From Anseranas semipalmata (Eukaryota > Chordata > Aves > Anseriformes > Anseranatidae): a DNA stretch of 64,000 bases. The translations under genes and the position numbers were made by a program. Positions 24,901 to 34,500 of this stretch are shown here, one piece after another. The stretch is from the NCBI GenBank assembly GCA_013399115.1, contig VXAA01001109.1, positions 242,397 through 306,396 of the forward strand. The letters are read 5' to 3'. The notes below the pieces were generated by a model. The model did not search any database and was not told the origin of the DNA. It saw nothing but the letters and a program-made list of their open reading frames with translations. How positions within the stretch are numbered: position 1 is the stretch's first letter; each line of letters starts with the position of its first letter.

Positions 24901-26816
24901 CAGGCACTACCAGTAGGAAGCAACTGCTTGACATACCAGGCATGGAAGGAAATAACAACCTTGTTGTAACAAAGTCCATCCACATTGTAAGCAGGGGTTT
25001 GAAATGATCCTGAGGCCACCGTTGGATCTCTCAGCGCTGCCTGGTGCTTCCCTGCTGTTAGCTGTGTTTGGTTGTTCTCTTACAGCTTGCAACATATTGC
25101 TGGATGGAGTGCAGTCCCAGATTACTTTGTCGGTCCAGCTTTTTTTCGCGGAAGGCTGTGGATAGAGCATCAGCCACAGGATACTTTCTTGAAGCTACAG
25201 GCAAGTCCTTGTTTTTCCCCACCATTTTTTCTTCATCAAGGTTTTCAAAAAGCTGATTAGGGAGAGCCTTGTCTAATAGCTCTGAATGAGTCAAGGCCAC
25301 TGTGTTGTGGTCTTCCTCTGATCTTTGAGAAAGCAAATTATTTTGAGGGTGTAGAAGTCTTCTAAAGCTGGCAGGTAATTCTGTTCAGTCTGTAATGTCC
25401 CTGATGAGAAAACGTGCAACACTGGCCCTGCAGAGCTGCTAATGAATGGTTAGTCTTGTTCATTGATATACAAGTGCTATTTCTTTTCTAGTTGCAGAAG
25501 AGTAATGGGCACAAAAAAATAAAGGAGGTGCTAGTTTTATCCCTATCTCCTCATGTGGTATGGGAAGAATCACTTCTTTGTAGACATAGCATGAGAGTTA
25601 GCATTCACATCTTCCATCTGCGGAAGATTGCTCCTCTTGCACAGAACTCAAGACGAGATATTAACTATTATTAAACTTCCTCCTCTGATTTCAATCCCTT
25701 AGAGCCACCCTGCATCGTTCATGCTAATCATTATTGTACCATTCACTTTTCATTTTATGCTTTGTTGTAAATTATGCTAGTCAGTAGCAGTACAGTATTC
25801 CTGTCACCTGGGAAATAGGTGAAGGAAGACATTCTGTGCTTGGGAAGAAATAAAGATATGCTTGCTTGAAAGAATAAAGTTTCCTGTACAACCATTAATC
25901 ACAAATTGCATGTTTTTGAAAGCTTTTTAATACTGCGAGCATTAAGAATAACTCCCATTCAACAGGGCTTGCTTAAATGTTCCTGGCTTGAGGGAGCTGT
26001 ACAGGGAAAGCAAGCAGAAAACCTGTAGAAAGTGGCTTGAAAGAATGCAAGTGTGAAAGTGAACCTAGTTTCCTGTGGGGATGCTAGATACGGCTGCATC
26101 AGTAATTCTGTGTGTTGTCGTGATTCCAGGGCTGGGAAAAAGGAGTTGTGTTTGTCAACGGTCACAACCTTGGTCGCTACTGGAAAATTGGACCTCAGGA
26201 AACACTCTATCTTCCTGGCCCCTGGTTAAGGAAAGGGAGCAATGAGGTGAGAGGCTGTGGTGGGGTTTCTCTTTTCTTGTATTATTAAAGATCCTGCTCT
26301 GGGTCATTCATGTTCCAAAGAGCTAGACACATGCGGTACATTAATTAGCTATCTGCAGCTGAAAACCAACACAATAATGAAGGAAGGAGACTGTTATCTA
26401 TCTCCTAAGAGCTGTGAAAATTAGGGAAGATGCTGCTCTAAAGCTGAGAATGTGGCTCTGACAACCATTGAGACATGACAAGGATGCCAGCAAAACTTCA
26501 AAGTGCACCATCAAGTTCAGGATCAACACAAATCTGATTTGATGCTTGTTCATTTTCTGCATCATGTGGTGCTGAAGAAGAATCAGTTTCTGCTCAGATT
26601 AATATTGATTGGTCTCTTTAAATGACGCTTCCTTCCCCTGCTGTGATTGTATGCCCTTTACCCCTACAATTTTTTTTAAGTAACTCAGCCTTTGTATGAA
26701 GGAACATTACATGTCCCTCTCTTCTGCAGATTGTCATTTTTGAAGAACGCACTGCAGGACGGATAATACAGTCTGTTGACATACCTTATTTAGGAAGAAC
26801 GCAGTATGTGGACTGA
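3723..26816 (+). CDS. GLB1L2: Beta-galactosidase-1-like protein 2 (GH35), 18 exons, first exon not seen
   Basis: Joining 18 phase-compatible exons gives an open frame of 608 residues ending in TGA. Human GLB1L2 has about 636 residues, so only a short N-terminal signal or anchor exon is missing. The catalytic (beta/alpha)8 domain spans residues 1 to about 340 of the visible part. Hallmarks are [10 protein letters not shown] (34-43), [27 protein letters not shown] with the probable acid/base Glu172, [10 protein letters not shown] with the probable nucleophile Glu246, and [13 protein letters not shown]. The C-terminal beta-sandwich domains include [18 protein letters not shown] (542-559). Sequons NWS, NDS and NKT fit a secretory or lysosomal protein. 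The family removes terminal beta-galactose, but the physiological substrate of GLB1L2 is not established. GLB1L2 is preferred over GLB1L3 because of the neighbouring convergent B3GAT1 and the residue match to GLB1L2 as I recall it. Two introns use GC-AG boundaries. Regulation cannot be read because the promoter is not securely in view. Confidence 0.93.
4964..5032 (+). CDS. GLB1L2: GLB1L2 exon 3
   Basis: Acceptor TTGCATTTCAG, donor GA|GTATGT. It encodes [19 protein letters not shown], the strongly conserved GH35 segment following the first beta-alpha unit. 69 bases, ending two bases into a Glu codon. Confidence 0.95.
5343..5438 (+). CDS. GLB1L2: GLB1L2 exon 4
   Basis: Acceptor TGGATCTCTAG, donor CAG|GTAAGT. 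It encodes [20 protein letters not shown] and DLGGLP, the diagnostic GH35 RPGPYIC motif. 96 bases, phase 2 at both ends. Confidence 0.95.
6345..6460 (-). mobile_element. MIR-like SINE fragment
   Basis: TCTCATTTTACACACAAGGA followed by AGTATAAAGAGGCTGTGA resembles the MIR complement (TTTTACAGATGAGGAAACTGAGGC). Diverged. Confidence 0.45.
7105..7128. repeat. 24-bp perfect palindrome
   Basis: The half-site AAGTGGTCACTT is followed directly by its exact reverse complement, with no spacer. It lies in GLB1L2 intron 4. The core CACTTAAGTG contains two opposed NK2-type homeodomain-like half-sites. Function unknown. Confidence 0.95.
7541..7649 (+). CDS. GLB1L2: GLB1L2 exon 5, ends at a GC donor
   Basis: Acceptor TTTTCTCATAG. 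It encodes [20 protein letters not shown] through MPIVVPLQ. The coding sequence must stop at CAG|GCAAGT: the next exon begins with YKKGGP in phase 0, and no GT donor here keeps the frame. The nearest GT lies four bases further on and would shift it. 109 bases, ending in phase 0. Confidence 0.94.
7942..8034 (+). CDS. GLB1L2: GLB1L2 exon 6, catalytic acid/base exon
   Basis: Acceptor CCTTTCCAACAG, donor ATG|GTAATG. It encodes [20 protein letters not shown] and on to YVKM. The second Glu of VENEYGS is the expected acid/base residue of GH35 (family knowledge: Glu188 in human GLB1). 31 codons, phase 0 at both ends. Confidence 0.95.
10900..10981 (+). CDS. GLB1L2: GLB1L2 exon 7
   Basis: Acceptor TTTTTAATCTAG, donor AG|GTATGT. 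It encodes [20 protein letters not shown] followed by SFGLVEG, matching the family segment with the LLTSDN motif. It is flanked by introns of about 2.9 and 3.2 kb. Confidence 0.94.
14167..14231 (+). CDS. GLB1L2: GLB1L2 exon 8
   Basis: Acceptor TCTTCTTGATAG, donor CAG|GTAAGA. It encodes [20 protein letters not shown], matching the conserved LATINLQ region. 65 bases; the first Ala codon is split with exon 7. Confidence 0.93.
17431..17515 (+). CDS. GLB1L2: GLB1L2 exon 9, nucleophile exon
   Basis: Acceptor GTTTTGATGCAG, donor CG|GTGAGC. It encodes [20 protein letters not shown]. The Glu of MEYWTGW corresponds to the GH35 catalytic nucleophile (Glu268 in human GLB1). 85 bases, ending one base into the next codon. 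Confidence 0.95.
18589..18726 (+). CDS. GLB1L2: GLB1L2 exon 10
   Basis: Acceptor CTTCCTTTACAG, donor CG|GTGAGT. It encodes [20 protein letters not shown] then [11 protein letters not shown] and [10 protein letters not shown]. The HGGTNFG motif is among the most conserved in GH35. Confidence 0.95.
19354..19434 (+). CDS. GLB1L2: GLB1L2 exon 11
   Basis: Acceptor GCTTCTTTTTCAG, donor TG|GTAATT. It encodes [20 protein letters not shown] to FSAII. YD(Y/A)..L.E.G closes the barrel in GH35 proteins. 81 bases. Confidence 0.94.
19949..20055 (+). CDS. GLB1L2: GLB1L2 exon 12, linker after the barrel
   Basis: Acceptor TTTGCACCACAG, donor CAG|GTAGTA. It encodes [20 protein letters not shown] and [12 protein letters not shown]. 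The proline-rich start and the LSLWD-type motif mark the transition to the beta-sandwich domains. Confidence 0.93.
20297..20340 (-). mobile_element. CR1 LINE 3' end fragment
   Basis: The reverse complement reads GGAGGTCTGTTCCAATCTGA then ATTACCTTATGACCCTATG. It resembles the CR1 3' end of birds and reptiles (GAGGTCTTTTCCAACCT followed by ATTCTATG units). Short, diverged, within GLB1L2 intron 12. Confidence 0.6.
20460..20606 (+). CDS. GLB1L2: GLB1L2 exon 13
   Basis: Acceptor TTTCTCCTTTGCAG, donor CAG|GTAGGG. It encodes [20 protein letters not shown] then [10 protein letters not shown] and the RDHVRDRAQ end. It contains the NDS sequon. 49 whole codons, phase 0 at both ends. Confidence 0.94.
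21003..21074 (+). CDS. GLB1L2: GLB1L2 exon 14
   Basis: Acceptor CTCTGTTCTGCAG, donor CAG|GTAACT. It encodes [20 protein letters not shown] ending PEGQ; the VFVN start is the usual jelly-roll strand. 24 codons, phase 0. Confidence 0.93.
21387..21465 (+). CDS. GLB1L2: GLB1L2 exon 15
   Basis: Acceptor TTTCTTTTTTTACAG, donor AAAG|GTAAGT. It encodes [20 protein letters not shown] to NEQRK. The [11 protein letters not shown] motif is typical of this family. Confidence 0.95.
21641..21661. repeat. (TAAA)n microsatellite
   Basis: Repeated AAATAAATAAATAAATAAA in GLB1L2 intron 15. Confidence 0.85.
22624..22711 (+). CDS. GLB1L2: GLB1L2 exon 16, weak donor
   Basis: Acceptor CATTGCTCTTGCAG. It encodes [20 protein letters not shown] then LEMKPGFMK. 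Frame continuity puts the donor at AAAAG|GTTTGT, which departs from the GTRAGT consensus at two intronic positions (T at +3 and T at +4). It contains the NKT sequon. 88 bases, ending two bases into a Ser codon. Confidence 0.9.
22712..25085 (+). other. GLB1L2 intron 16
   Basis: 2.4 kb intron without recognisable genes. An A run occurs at 23448-23460, and a possible weak CR1-like segment near 23825-23850 is not strong enough to call. Confidence 0.6.
25086..25200 (+). CDS. GLB1L2: GLB1L2 exon 17, ends at a second GC donor
   Basis: Acceptor GTTCTCTTACAG. It encodes [20 protein letters not shown] then [18 protein letters not shown]. The frame requires the exon to end at CAG|GCAAGT, another GC donor with otherwise perfect consensus. 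The next exon begins GWEKGVV in phase 0, as in the family. Confidence 0.92.
26130..26246 (+). CDS. GLB1L2: GLB1L2 exon 18
   Basis: Acceptor TCGTGATTCCAG, donor GAG|GTGAGA. It encodes [20 protein letters not shown] then [19 protein letters not shown]. The [18 protein letters not shown] signature is the most recognisable C-terminal motif of GH35. Confidence 0.96.
26730..26816 (+). CDS. GLB1L2: GLB1L2 exon 19, last coding exon with stop
   Basis: Acceptor CTCTCTTCTGCAG. It encodes [20 protein letters not shown] then LGRTQYVD and a TGA stop at 26814-26816. The length and the LGR.QY end match the C terminus of GLB1L2 proteins. There is no ER-retention or membrane tail. Confidence 0.95.
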   Translation: MVIFEERTAGRIIQSVDIPYLGRTQYVD

Positions 26817-28360
26817 TGGGAGCTTCTTTCCCGTGTTTGGTTCATCTTGAATATTCCTGGTTGCATGTCTGGGGACACGATGGCCAAGGCACTTGGGCAT
26901 CTTAATTTCCGCTAGACCCAGGTAAAGGATTTGCTCTTTGGCAGTAAGCTCAGAAGAGAGAATGGGCCCCAAAGGAACCAGAGTCCATTGTTTCGTTGAT
27001 GGATGTAGAAGCTCATCTGCCTGCACTACCAAGGACCCATGGCTTGGATGACTGTGCATGATGTTATGGACAGTCTGGTGAATGTGAGGGAGTAAAAAGG
27101 TGCTGGAGGCAGGAGAGAGGAAGAAAGAACTGAAGCCATCTGAACTGAAATCTGAGCCCAGCTCTCCAGTGACTTTAAAAATGTGTTATTACTGGCCTCT
27201 TTGTTTTTATAATTAGGGAGAAAATAGTTGGTGAACATGTGAGTAACCAGGTGTGGAAAACCATGTGGTTGTGCTTCCAGGCAGAATTTAGCAACTCAGT
27301 CTGCAAAGAGGCCATTACTTGTTCACTTGTTGGAAGCCAAGTTGGTTGTCAAATAAGTTAACTTTGAGTTTTCTTTCCACTAAGTTTTAATATGGAGGTT
27401 ATCTCTCTCTCAGAAAGGAAAAAAAGAAAGTTTTAAAAAGTCAAATGTGTTTTTTCCTCTATCAAAAATAGAATTCTGTTTCAGGTCAGGCAGGAGTGAG
27501 AGCTTCCAATCATTCTTCCACCCCTCTTCTCATTTTAAAGCACCTGAAGATGAAATTCCCCCTTGTAAAGGAGCAGCAACCAGATTTTGGCTGTGAAAGA
27601 AGTAAAGGGATTGCATACATAGTTGCAAATGGGAGAGCACATCCATACTTTCTAGTTATACCTGAGATTTGTTGTTGTGTCCCTCTAAAGAGAAATGTGG
27701 GATTTAGGAAAACATTTTTTTTTTTTTTNCTGCCATCTCTTTAAGCTGTGAATCTGTTCAGAATCCCTGAGAAGTCGCTCAGCCTCTGCTTTCTGTTCCA
27801 GCAACCAGAGGATTCAGGCTCTGAGAGAAACACCAAACATGTGCACTGTCTCTGATAATAGAGTGGCAGGGTATTCTGGCTCTTAAAAACCATACTTAAT
27901 TTTATTTAACAAATTTAAATACAGTTTATTTAAAACTGAGAACAGACTGCAGCTGTAATACACTCCATCCTGGCCAGAGCTGGTCTTAACTTGAACATAT
28001 GTATCACTGCTCCTAAGAACCATGGTAGCCTCTGTGCAAGCTGGTAGGGCCCAGACTTGTGTGACCAACTTTGAGGAGAGTGGAGCATAAAGCAGGGTTG
28101 TGTTCAGGACTTGATCCTTTTTCATTTTTCTGAAAATTATTTCCTTCCACAGAGGGAAGGTTGCAACTCAGCAGGGACTGGAACCAACGTTAGTGAAACA
28201 AAACATGCAGCTAGGAGAGGACATCAGCTGGAAACTACTTGAATAGCATGAAAACTTTGTATGCCTTTAAAAATGTCTCTTTCCACTCTAGGGTATACAG
28301 ACTGAACTGAACTTGGGCTGGTAGTACAAGAACAGAATAAACCTGCTTGAGTGCAAAGAG
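26817..28360 (+). other. GLB1L2: Probable GLB1L2 3' UTR with poly(A) signal
   Basis: No coding sequence follows the stop. The first AATAAA downstream on this strand is at 28336-28341, implying a 3' UTR of about 1.5 kb. The cleavage position is inferred. A single N sits at 27729 after a T run. Confidence 0.45.
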
Positions 28361-31300
28361 CTACCATTTTAATACAAGGTAACAATGCATGTTCCCACAG
28401 AGCAGCTAGTGGCCAGTAGAATCAAATGCTTTCTATCCAAGTAGCACTTCAGCCAATGCATCTAAAGGAACATTTTTGTGAAGGCTACGTAACAAGGCTT
28501 CTGTGACTGGGAACTAAAGAATGCAACTTTTCCCCAATGATTTTGAAATACAGTGGGAGAAAATAACTTGCAAAAAAAAAAACATAAAAAAAATTAGGAA
28601 ATACACAGTCATTAGTCCAAAGGGAGGCTTCTGCACTGTGAAGCTAACCATCAAATCTATAGTACTTTAATAATTCTGTGTGTTAGGGATAAAAATTACC
28701 AAGTCTCTTTCCAGGATTATATTTTCCCTCAACTCAAAGGTAAAATTGTGCTTCAGACCCTTTTGAAAGAATCAGGACACAGGGGGTTGATCACATGTTT
28801 GACAACAACTATGGAGGGGATAAGGTTACCTTAATTTCTTCCTCAGCAAGTTTGTCATTCTCAAATAGAGTCAACCAAGGTAGTAGCACCCAGGTTCCTC
28901 TTCTGCACTGCTCAGTCATGTCTCTCTCACTGAGGAGCAAAATACAGTTTTATCAGAGAATACCCTTTCATCAATGCTATCTCCGCTCCTTTAATGTTAC
29001 AGAACAGGGAAGAGACAACTAATGTTCTACTTAGTTTTTCAACCTACCTCAAGCCAGGGGCTGAAGAAACAGAGCACTAAGCACAGGATCCCCTTTACAA
29101 GGGTGCTGCTCTATCCATCAGAAGTTAACTCTTGAACTGCTCCAGCGTGGCTTTTCACGCCAGTAGCTCTGCAGTAGGGTGGCATGGCCCTGAAAAAGGA
29201 GCTAGGGCTGAAGGATACACTCCACCTGGATGGTAAATGCACTAAAATCAGCTTTTATCGTTCAGTCCCTAGTTTTAAGCAGTTAACTTTATTTTTTGAA
29301 GGTATAAATTTGGCTTTATGTAGGAGCACCCTTCAGAGAATCCCACACCTAATGCTCACTTGAACCAAATGAGAACTAAGATCTGAGCCCAGATTAAATA
29401 TTAGGGTGTATGGCCAAACCAATCTCATTAAAACCCACCCCCAATTGTTTTAGCATGGTTGAATAGAGAACTATATGCTGTAAACATAACTCCGTCCAGG
29501 AACACAGAGGTATGTCAGATTGCCCTCTCAAACCATGCAACTGATTAAAAGAAAGGAGAGGGGGTACAAAGAAACAGATACTTATGGGTTTGTTCTAACC
29601 TGCCTTGCTTTTCACCCTCCCTCAAAACCTTCCTGTCTTGTGCAGCGTAATAACCACTGATTAAAGTAGGATTAAAATTAAGGGCTAAGGTGCCATCTCA
29701 GAAGGCAGCTGTCCCCTCCACGAACAGAGAGCTGCTTAGGCTGTTGCACACATAGCCACAAGGTACGTGTGTCTCAGGAAAACGAATCATCAGGGGCCAA
29801 CACACTCCTGTGGGCACTCTCACCCTTGCTTTCAGGTCCTGTAAAACAGCCCCCTCAGTCTAGACTACCATTCCAGCTGGGCCACGTCTTCAGTGCATCA
29901 TGCCCTGCATGCGCTTCTCCCAAACTGAGTGTCTCGCGAGGCAGCTGGTCTTGTACAGAAGTTGATGTCAGTCCTGTATTTTCTGTGCTTTTTCTCCACC
30001 TCCAGAGCATCTGGTTCTGCTCCGAGTCCAGGAGGAAGGGCAGGGGAATCCGGGTAGTTTATGTATGCAGTGTTGCTTGTTTTCAGTACGCTAAAACTCT
30101 TGGAAGTCAGCAGAGGTCCTGGCTACTGCATGTCTGGCTGGCTGTATGCTGTGGAGAGGAACCTTGTAGGCTGTGCATGAAGAAATCTTCTGCAACAGAG
30201 ACACAACCAGCATGTTTATTACCCTTCTGCCTCGCTGCAGTTAGCTGCCACCCCTTGGAGCTAACCCAAAACCCATCTCGGATTGCGGGCTGTGACTACT
30301 GCTGCTAGGCAACTGGTGTTGGTGAAAAGCAGTTGTGACAGCACCGAAGAGCTACGGCCTCTCTGCAAAGCCGCTATATATAGTGCAGACAATATGCAGT
30401 GCAGGCTTTCCTCTGCTGTCCTGCCAGCAGGCCGCAAATGCAGGCGACCGCAGCATGCGGGGCTCCATCACCGCAGCCCCGGGGAATGTGCTGTAAGAGA
30501 GCTCATTACTGTTAAAAATACGCCGCTGCTGAGGAAATCCACCCCTTCCCCATATCCCTTGCTGCTCTTACTTCTCTGTATGTGAGAGGAAAAGAGAACA
30601 AGCAGCAGCCTTCTCACCCCTCCAGGCCTGGTTCTATGCCCCAGTGAAAGGGAGTTGTGTGTACATTTTTCCCCATAATAATGAAGAACAGCAATATAGT
30701 CCGGATGCAGGTATAAGCAGATAGCCCATCCTTCACGCTAGCAAACCAACTGCAGAGTGCACTCTGGAGATGCAGAAGATTCAATGCACCAGGACACTCA
30801 GGTAATTAAAGGTGAGGAGCCAGGGCATGAACAAATAATCAGGATGTCAGCCCCAGTGTGTGTGCCTGTTCTTTCCTCCTTTCCACTGAAAAAGATACTA
30901 CATGCTCACCTTAGGTAAATAAATACATGACGCCTCATGTGGGGTTAAATCCACACTCTCCTTTACTTGTCGCTGACTTTGTGTGGCTTGTTTGTGGATA
31001 TAAACTAAATTCTTCCCCCAGTGAAAGCTTCTGCCTGACTTTAAAATGCTTTAACTGATACTGACTTAGCTTCCCTCAGGCATTTGCAGGTGGGGGAATC
31101 CACATCTTTCACCCCTGTGCTTTAGCTATACCAGTACCGTTAATAGGGAAACAGTCTTGTTTAGACAAGTTTTTTGTTTTGTTTTAAATAATGCAACTCA
31201 CTTCCTGGCTTTCTCTTCTCTCCCCCCCCCCCAACAACCTCTCACCAGATATTTCCCCTTTAGCAGCTTATCTTAGAGATCTAAAAGAGAGATTTATTAA

Positions 31301-31487
31301 TGCTCTCAAGAAGTTTTGCAGTAAGAGAGGGCCAGATATGTGAAAAATTGAAATTAAAAGGCACGTTTAAAAGAGCTCATCTCTTTCCTGTCATTGTTTA
31401 GTATTTTTCTTCTTTACTGCTGCTTCTCATTACAGTTCAAGAATATAAGCTCTTACCTGGTGTTGTTCTCCGCTCAGCCATGCGCAG
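27880..31487 (-). other. B3GAT1: Probable B3GAT1 3' UTR and intergenic sequence
   Basis: Minus-strand AATAAA signals occur at 31298-31293, 30220-30215, 29293-29288, 27930-27925 and 27906-27901. The first would give a 3' UTR of about 200 bases, the last pair about 3.6 kb. The last is followed by a GT-rich stretch suited to cleavage. Which one is used cannot be told from sequence alone. A run of C lies at 31223-31232. Confidence 0.4.
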
Positions 31488-31574
31488 TCAGATTTCCACA
31501 TTGGGATCTGTGAATCCTTTCTTCCCTTCATTCACCAGCACAGGCTTTTCCGTCCTCGTATGCCAGACTAAAAT
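31488..31574 (-). CDS. B3GAT1: B3GAT1 last coding exon with stop
   Basis: Acceptor CCGGTTTCTTCAG. It encodes residues 307-334, ILVWHTRTEKPVLVNEGKKG then FTDPNVEI and TGA. This matches the human C terminus with one visible change (Asn for Ser in DPSVEI). The exon is only 87 bases and lies 7.3 kb beyond the previous one. Confidence 0.96.
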   Translation of the reverse strand: MLVWHTRTEKPVLVNEGKKGFTDPNVEI

Positions 31575-34500
31575 CTGAAGAAACCGGAAGTCATTAGCTG
31601 CATCTCTTCACTGCACTAACAAATATTCTTGCACATTAAATCAATAGTGCAATTTAACCATCTACCCTGGAGCCTAATGGTGCATTCACAGCTGAGAGGA
31701 GGTTTGCATAAAACTTCATTTAGGTAGCCCTACTGATACCCAAAATGCACAGTGCACAGAAATTACCTATTTTACAGTGTACTGTCTTGGGACATTAACC
31801 TGCTCCTTCCATGTAGTTATCAACCATCTTCCGCGAAAGGCTCATCAACCTTTTCAATGATGTAAGGCAGTTCCCTCATAACTGGAGAATCAGATGCATG
31901 TTTTCCATAGCCAAGTTCCTTACTCTGATTCTTGGTTACGTTACTACATCCTTGGCCAGCACGGAGTTATCTGATAGGCTCAAAGTGGAAAAGCAATTTC
32001 TTGCTGCGTCAGGTTATGCTGTGACTCATGCATTAGAGGGAAGAAGCACTTGCAGAGAGGAGTTCTAGCTGCTCCAATCATCACCATTGCTATGGGGTGT
32101 GAGAAATATTAAAATGGATTTTTCAGTGTGCCTCCATAAGTCCATTATTGGACGGAAGATATTAGTCTGGTCTCTAACCTCACCATTGCTTTTTCATTTT
32201 TAAATTATTTCAAGACCCTAAAAAGGTGGTAGAGTGACACTGATTCGAGAAGTACTTACTGCTGCTCCAGTCCTCTGTTGCCACCCCTGCTGTCTCAGAG
32301 GCACAAGATGCACAAGCTGGTTACAGAATACTCCATTCCTCCCACATGCTCTGGGCAGTACACAGCTCTTTCATAATCCAGCAAGCGTTAGTCTACCATA
32401 CCACCTCCAAAGCCCCATACGCTTCCTTTGAAATGCTGGCCCCATGCTGCCACCACTATTCTGTACCAGATGTAATATGTTGTGACACTTTGAAGGTCCC
32501 TCTCCAACCTGCTTAAAACAGAACCAAAGCTCATCAGGATCGTAACTTCTACTATAAGCTTCCCTCAGACTTAGCAGCAAAGTTCAATGTAGATCAACAC
32601 CTGTGAAGGAGATCTGGAAAAAATAGAAATTGAAGAGATGCTCTAACATTTGGGGTGTGGGGGAAGTATTATAGGTCAACAGTTTCTACTAGCTGTGCTG
32701 TACTCTGAGCACAGACAGTTCTGGAAGCTGTTGAAAATACTCTCCCCTCACTAGGCTCACTTATACTCATTGTTTTGCTCCTAGAACCTGCATTGCTGGG
32801 AGCAGTTCTATCCCTCAGAGCTACAGTTTCCTGCTCCCTCTCACCTGTTCACAGCGATGTTTCCTACCTCGCGGGGGTCTCCCTCTCGTTGCTATGACAA
32901 TACTCCGCACATTTCATCCAAGTATCTGCAAACCGTTTCATACCCAGTCCCCGCTTTTCTGAAAAATTAGGCCACATTCTGTTTCTAACGGATGAACAAA
33001 GCACTTCTCAAACCCTTGTAGTTAAACAGGAGCACCCCCACCTTCCCAAGAAGCTGTTTGACCAAATCTGTCTCTGATGTGAGCAGTCACCTCCTGTGCA
33101 GGGCTTAAATCTCACCGGCTAATACTAAGGCAGTAGAGACCAACTGCTGTCTGGAGTGGGTCCAAAACCTGTTTCATCGCTCCGGCACAGCCACTTCAGA
33201 GCCCTCTCATCAAAGTTCGCCTTTATTACAGCCCCGCTCACCCGCTGCAGCGGCACTGCTGCAATTACTGGGTTACTTTCTTATCAAAAGGCAAAACCAA
33301 ACACGTCTCTACAAGTGGCTTTCGGTGCTATGTAAGCATTAGTTACAGGCTCCTCACCCAACAAATAGAACATACAGACCTTAATGCAGTCCAGGTGCTA
33401 GAAAAAAAGATCTCGTTGCCAGTTCTTTCCAGCGGGGCCGGTAGGAGCTGTCCCCACTTCTGACACACGAACAGCCAGCCCTGCCGATGGCCAGAGCCGC
33501 TCTGCCAGCACTGGGGCTCGCGCTCAAACAGCTCGAACCGCTAAGGCACGTCCTCCGTAAGCAGAGGACCACAAGTACAGATTAATAGCTTTTCTTTTAA
33601 ACTGCATCCCGCTTTTACATTGTCAAACCCGAGTGCCAAAAAGGCAGTTATATTAAATTAACTGACTAAAATTGACTAATTTTCAGTGTTCGCAGCTTGC
33701 TACAGCAGCTTCTACCATTTCTCATGCAGTCCTCTTTAATATGGGAGGGAGACCACCATTTTGTACACAAACACCTGCTTTTCCTCGCAGCCAATTGCTT
33801 GATTTTTTCCACAAGCAGTTTGTTTTATGTCTCAGGGAAGCTCTGGCTTGTGCAAAAAGTACAGCTTGCACGGGAGTAAACAGGGTGGGGGACCAAGTGT
33901 CTGACTTCCAATGAACAGTGGTTTCATACAGGTCACCAGAGAAAGTCCCCTTTAAAAATCTCTACTACTGCAATACACTTCCACTCATTTACAGCCTTGC
34001 CATTCAGAATCGCAGGACTCAGAACAGATCTAAGAGATTACAAGGATTCATCTCCATCACAGACTTCTTCATTGTCATCTAACAGGAAATTAAAAAGTGA
34101 ACAGGCAAATCGACCGATAGCTGGAGGGGGGTCACAAGATTTCAAGCACACGAGCCCTCCATGAAGGATATCAATAATTGTTATTTGAAACGGAGACTAC
34201 GCAATGTGAAGAAAAAGAGACACCAAGCTGAAATGACAGATTTGCTTCCTCCCAGCTTGTGCTTAATCAAATTCCTGCAGGGTCTTCTAGGCATCGTGGA
34301 GGCCCTGTTCTCGCAAAAGCATTCCTGTTGGTAAAACAAATAAAGAGTGCTTCTCCCTGTAGCTCTTGCTTTTCTCATATGCTGAGAATCACAGCCACAA
34401 ACTCTGCTGCTTTTTAATGAGCCAGAGCTCAAACAGTCATCTTCAACTATGCAATTACACCAACTCGAAGATTTGTGCCTTGCTAGAGGTATTATAGGCA

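Noticed and set aside
27729..27729. Single N after a T run (and another at 38230 after a C run) as possible biological features
   Set aside because: They sit at homopolymer ends and are most simply consensus ambiguity from sequencing.
29769..30308. 179-codon + strand open frame in the intergenic or B3GAT1 3' UTR region
   Set aside because: It starts with GTG, has no recognisable domain or splice support, and lies antisense to a probable UTR.
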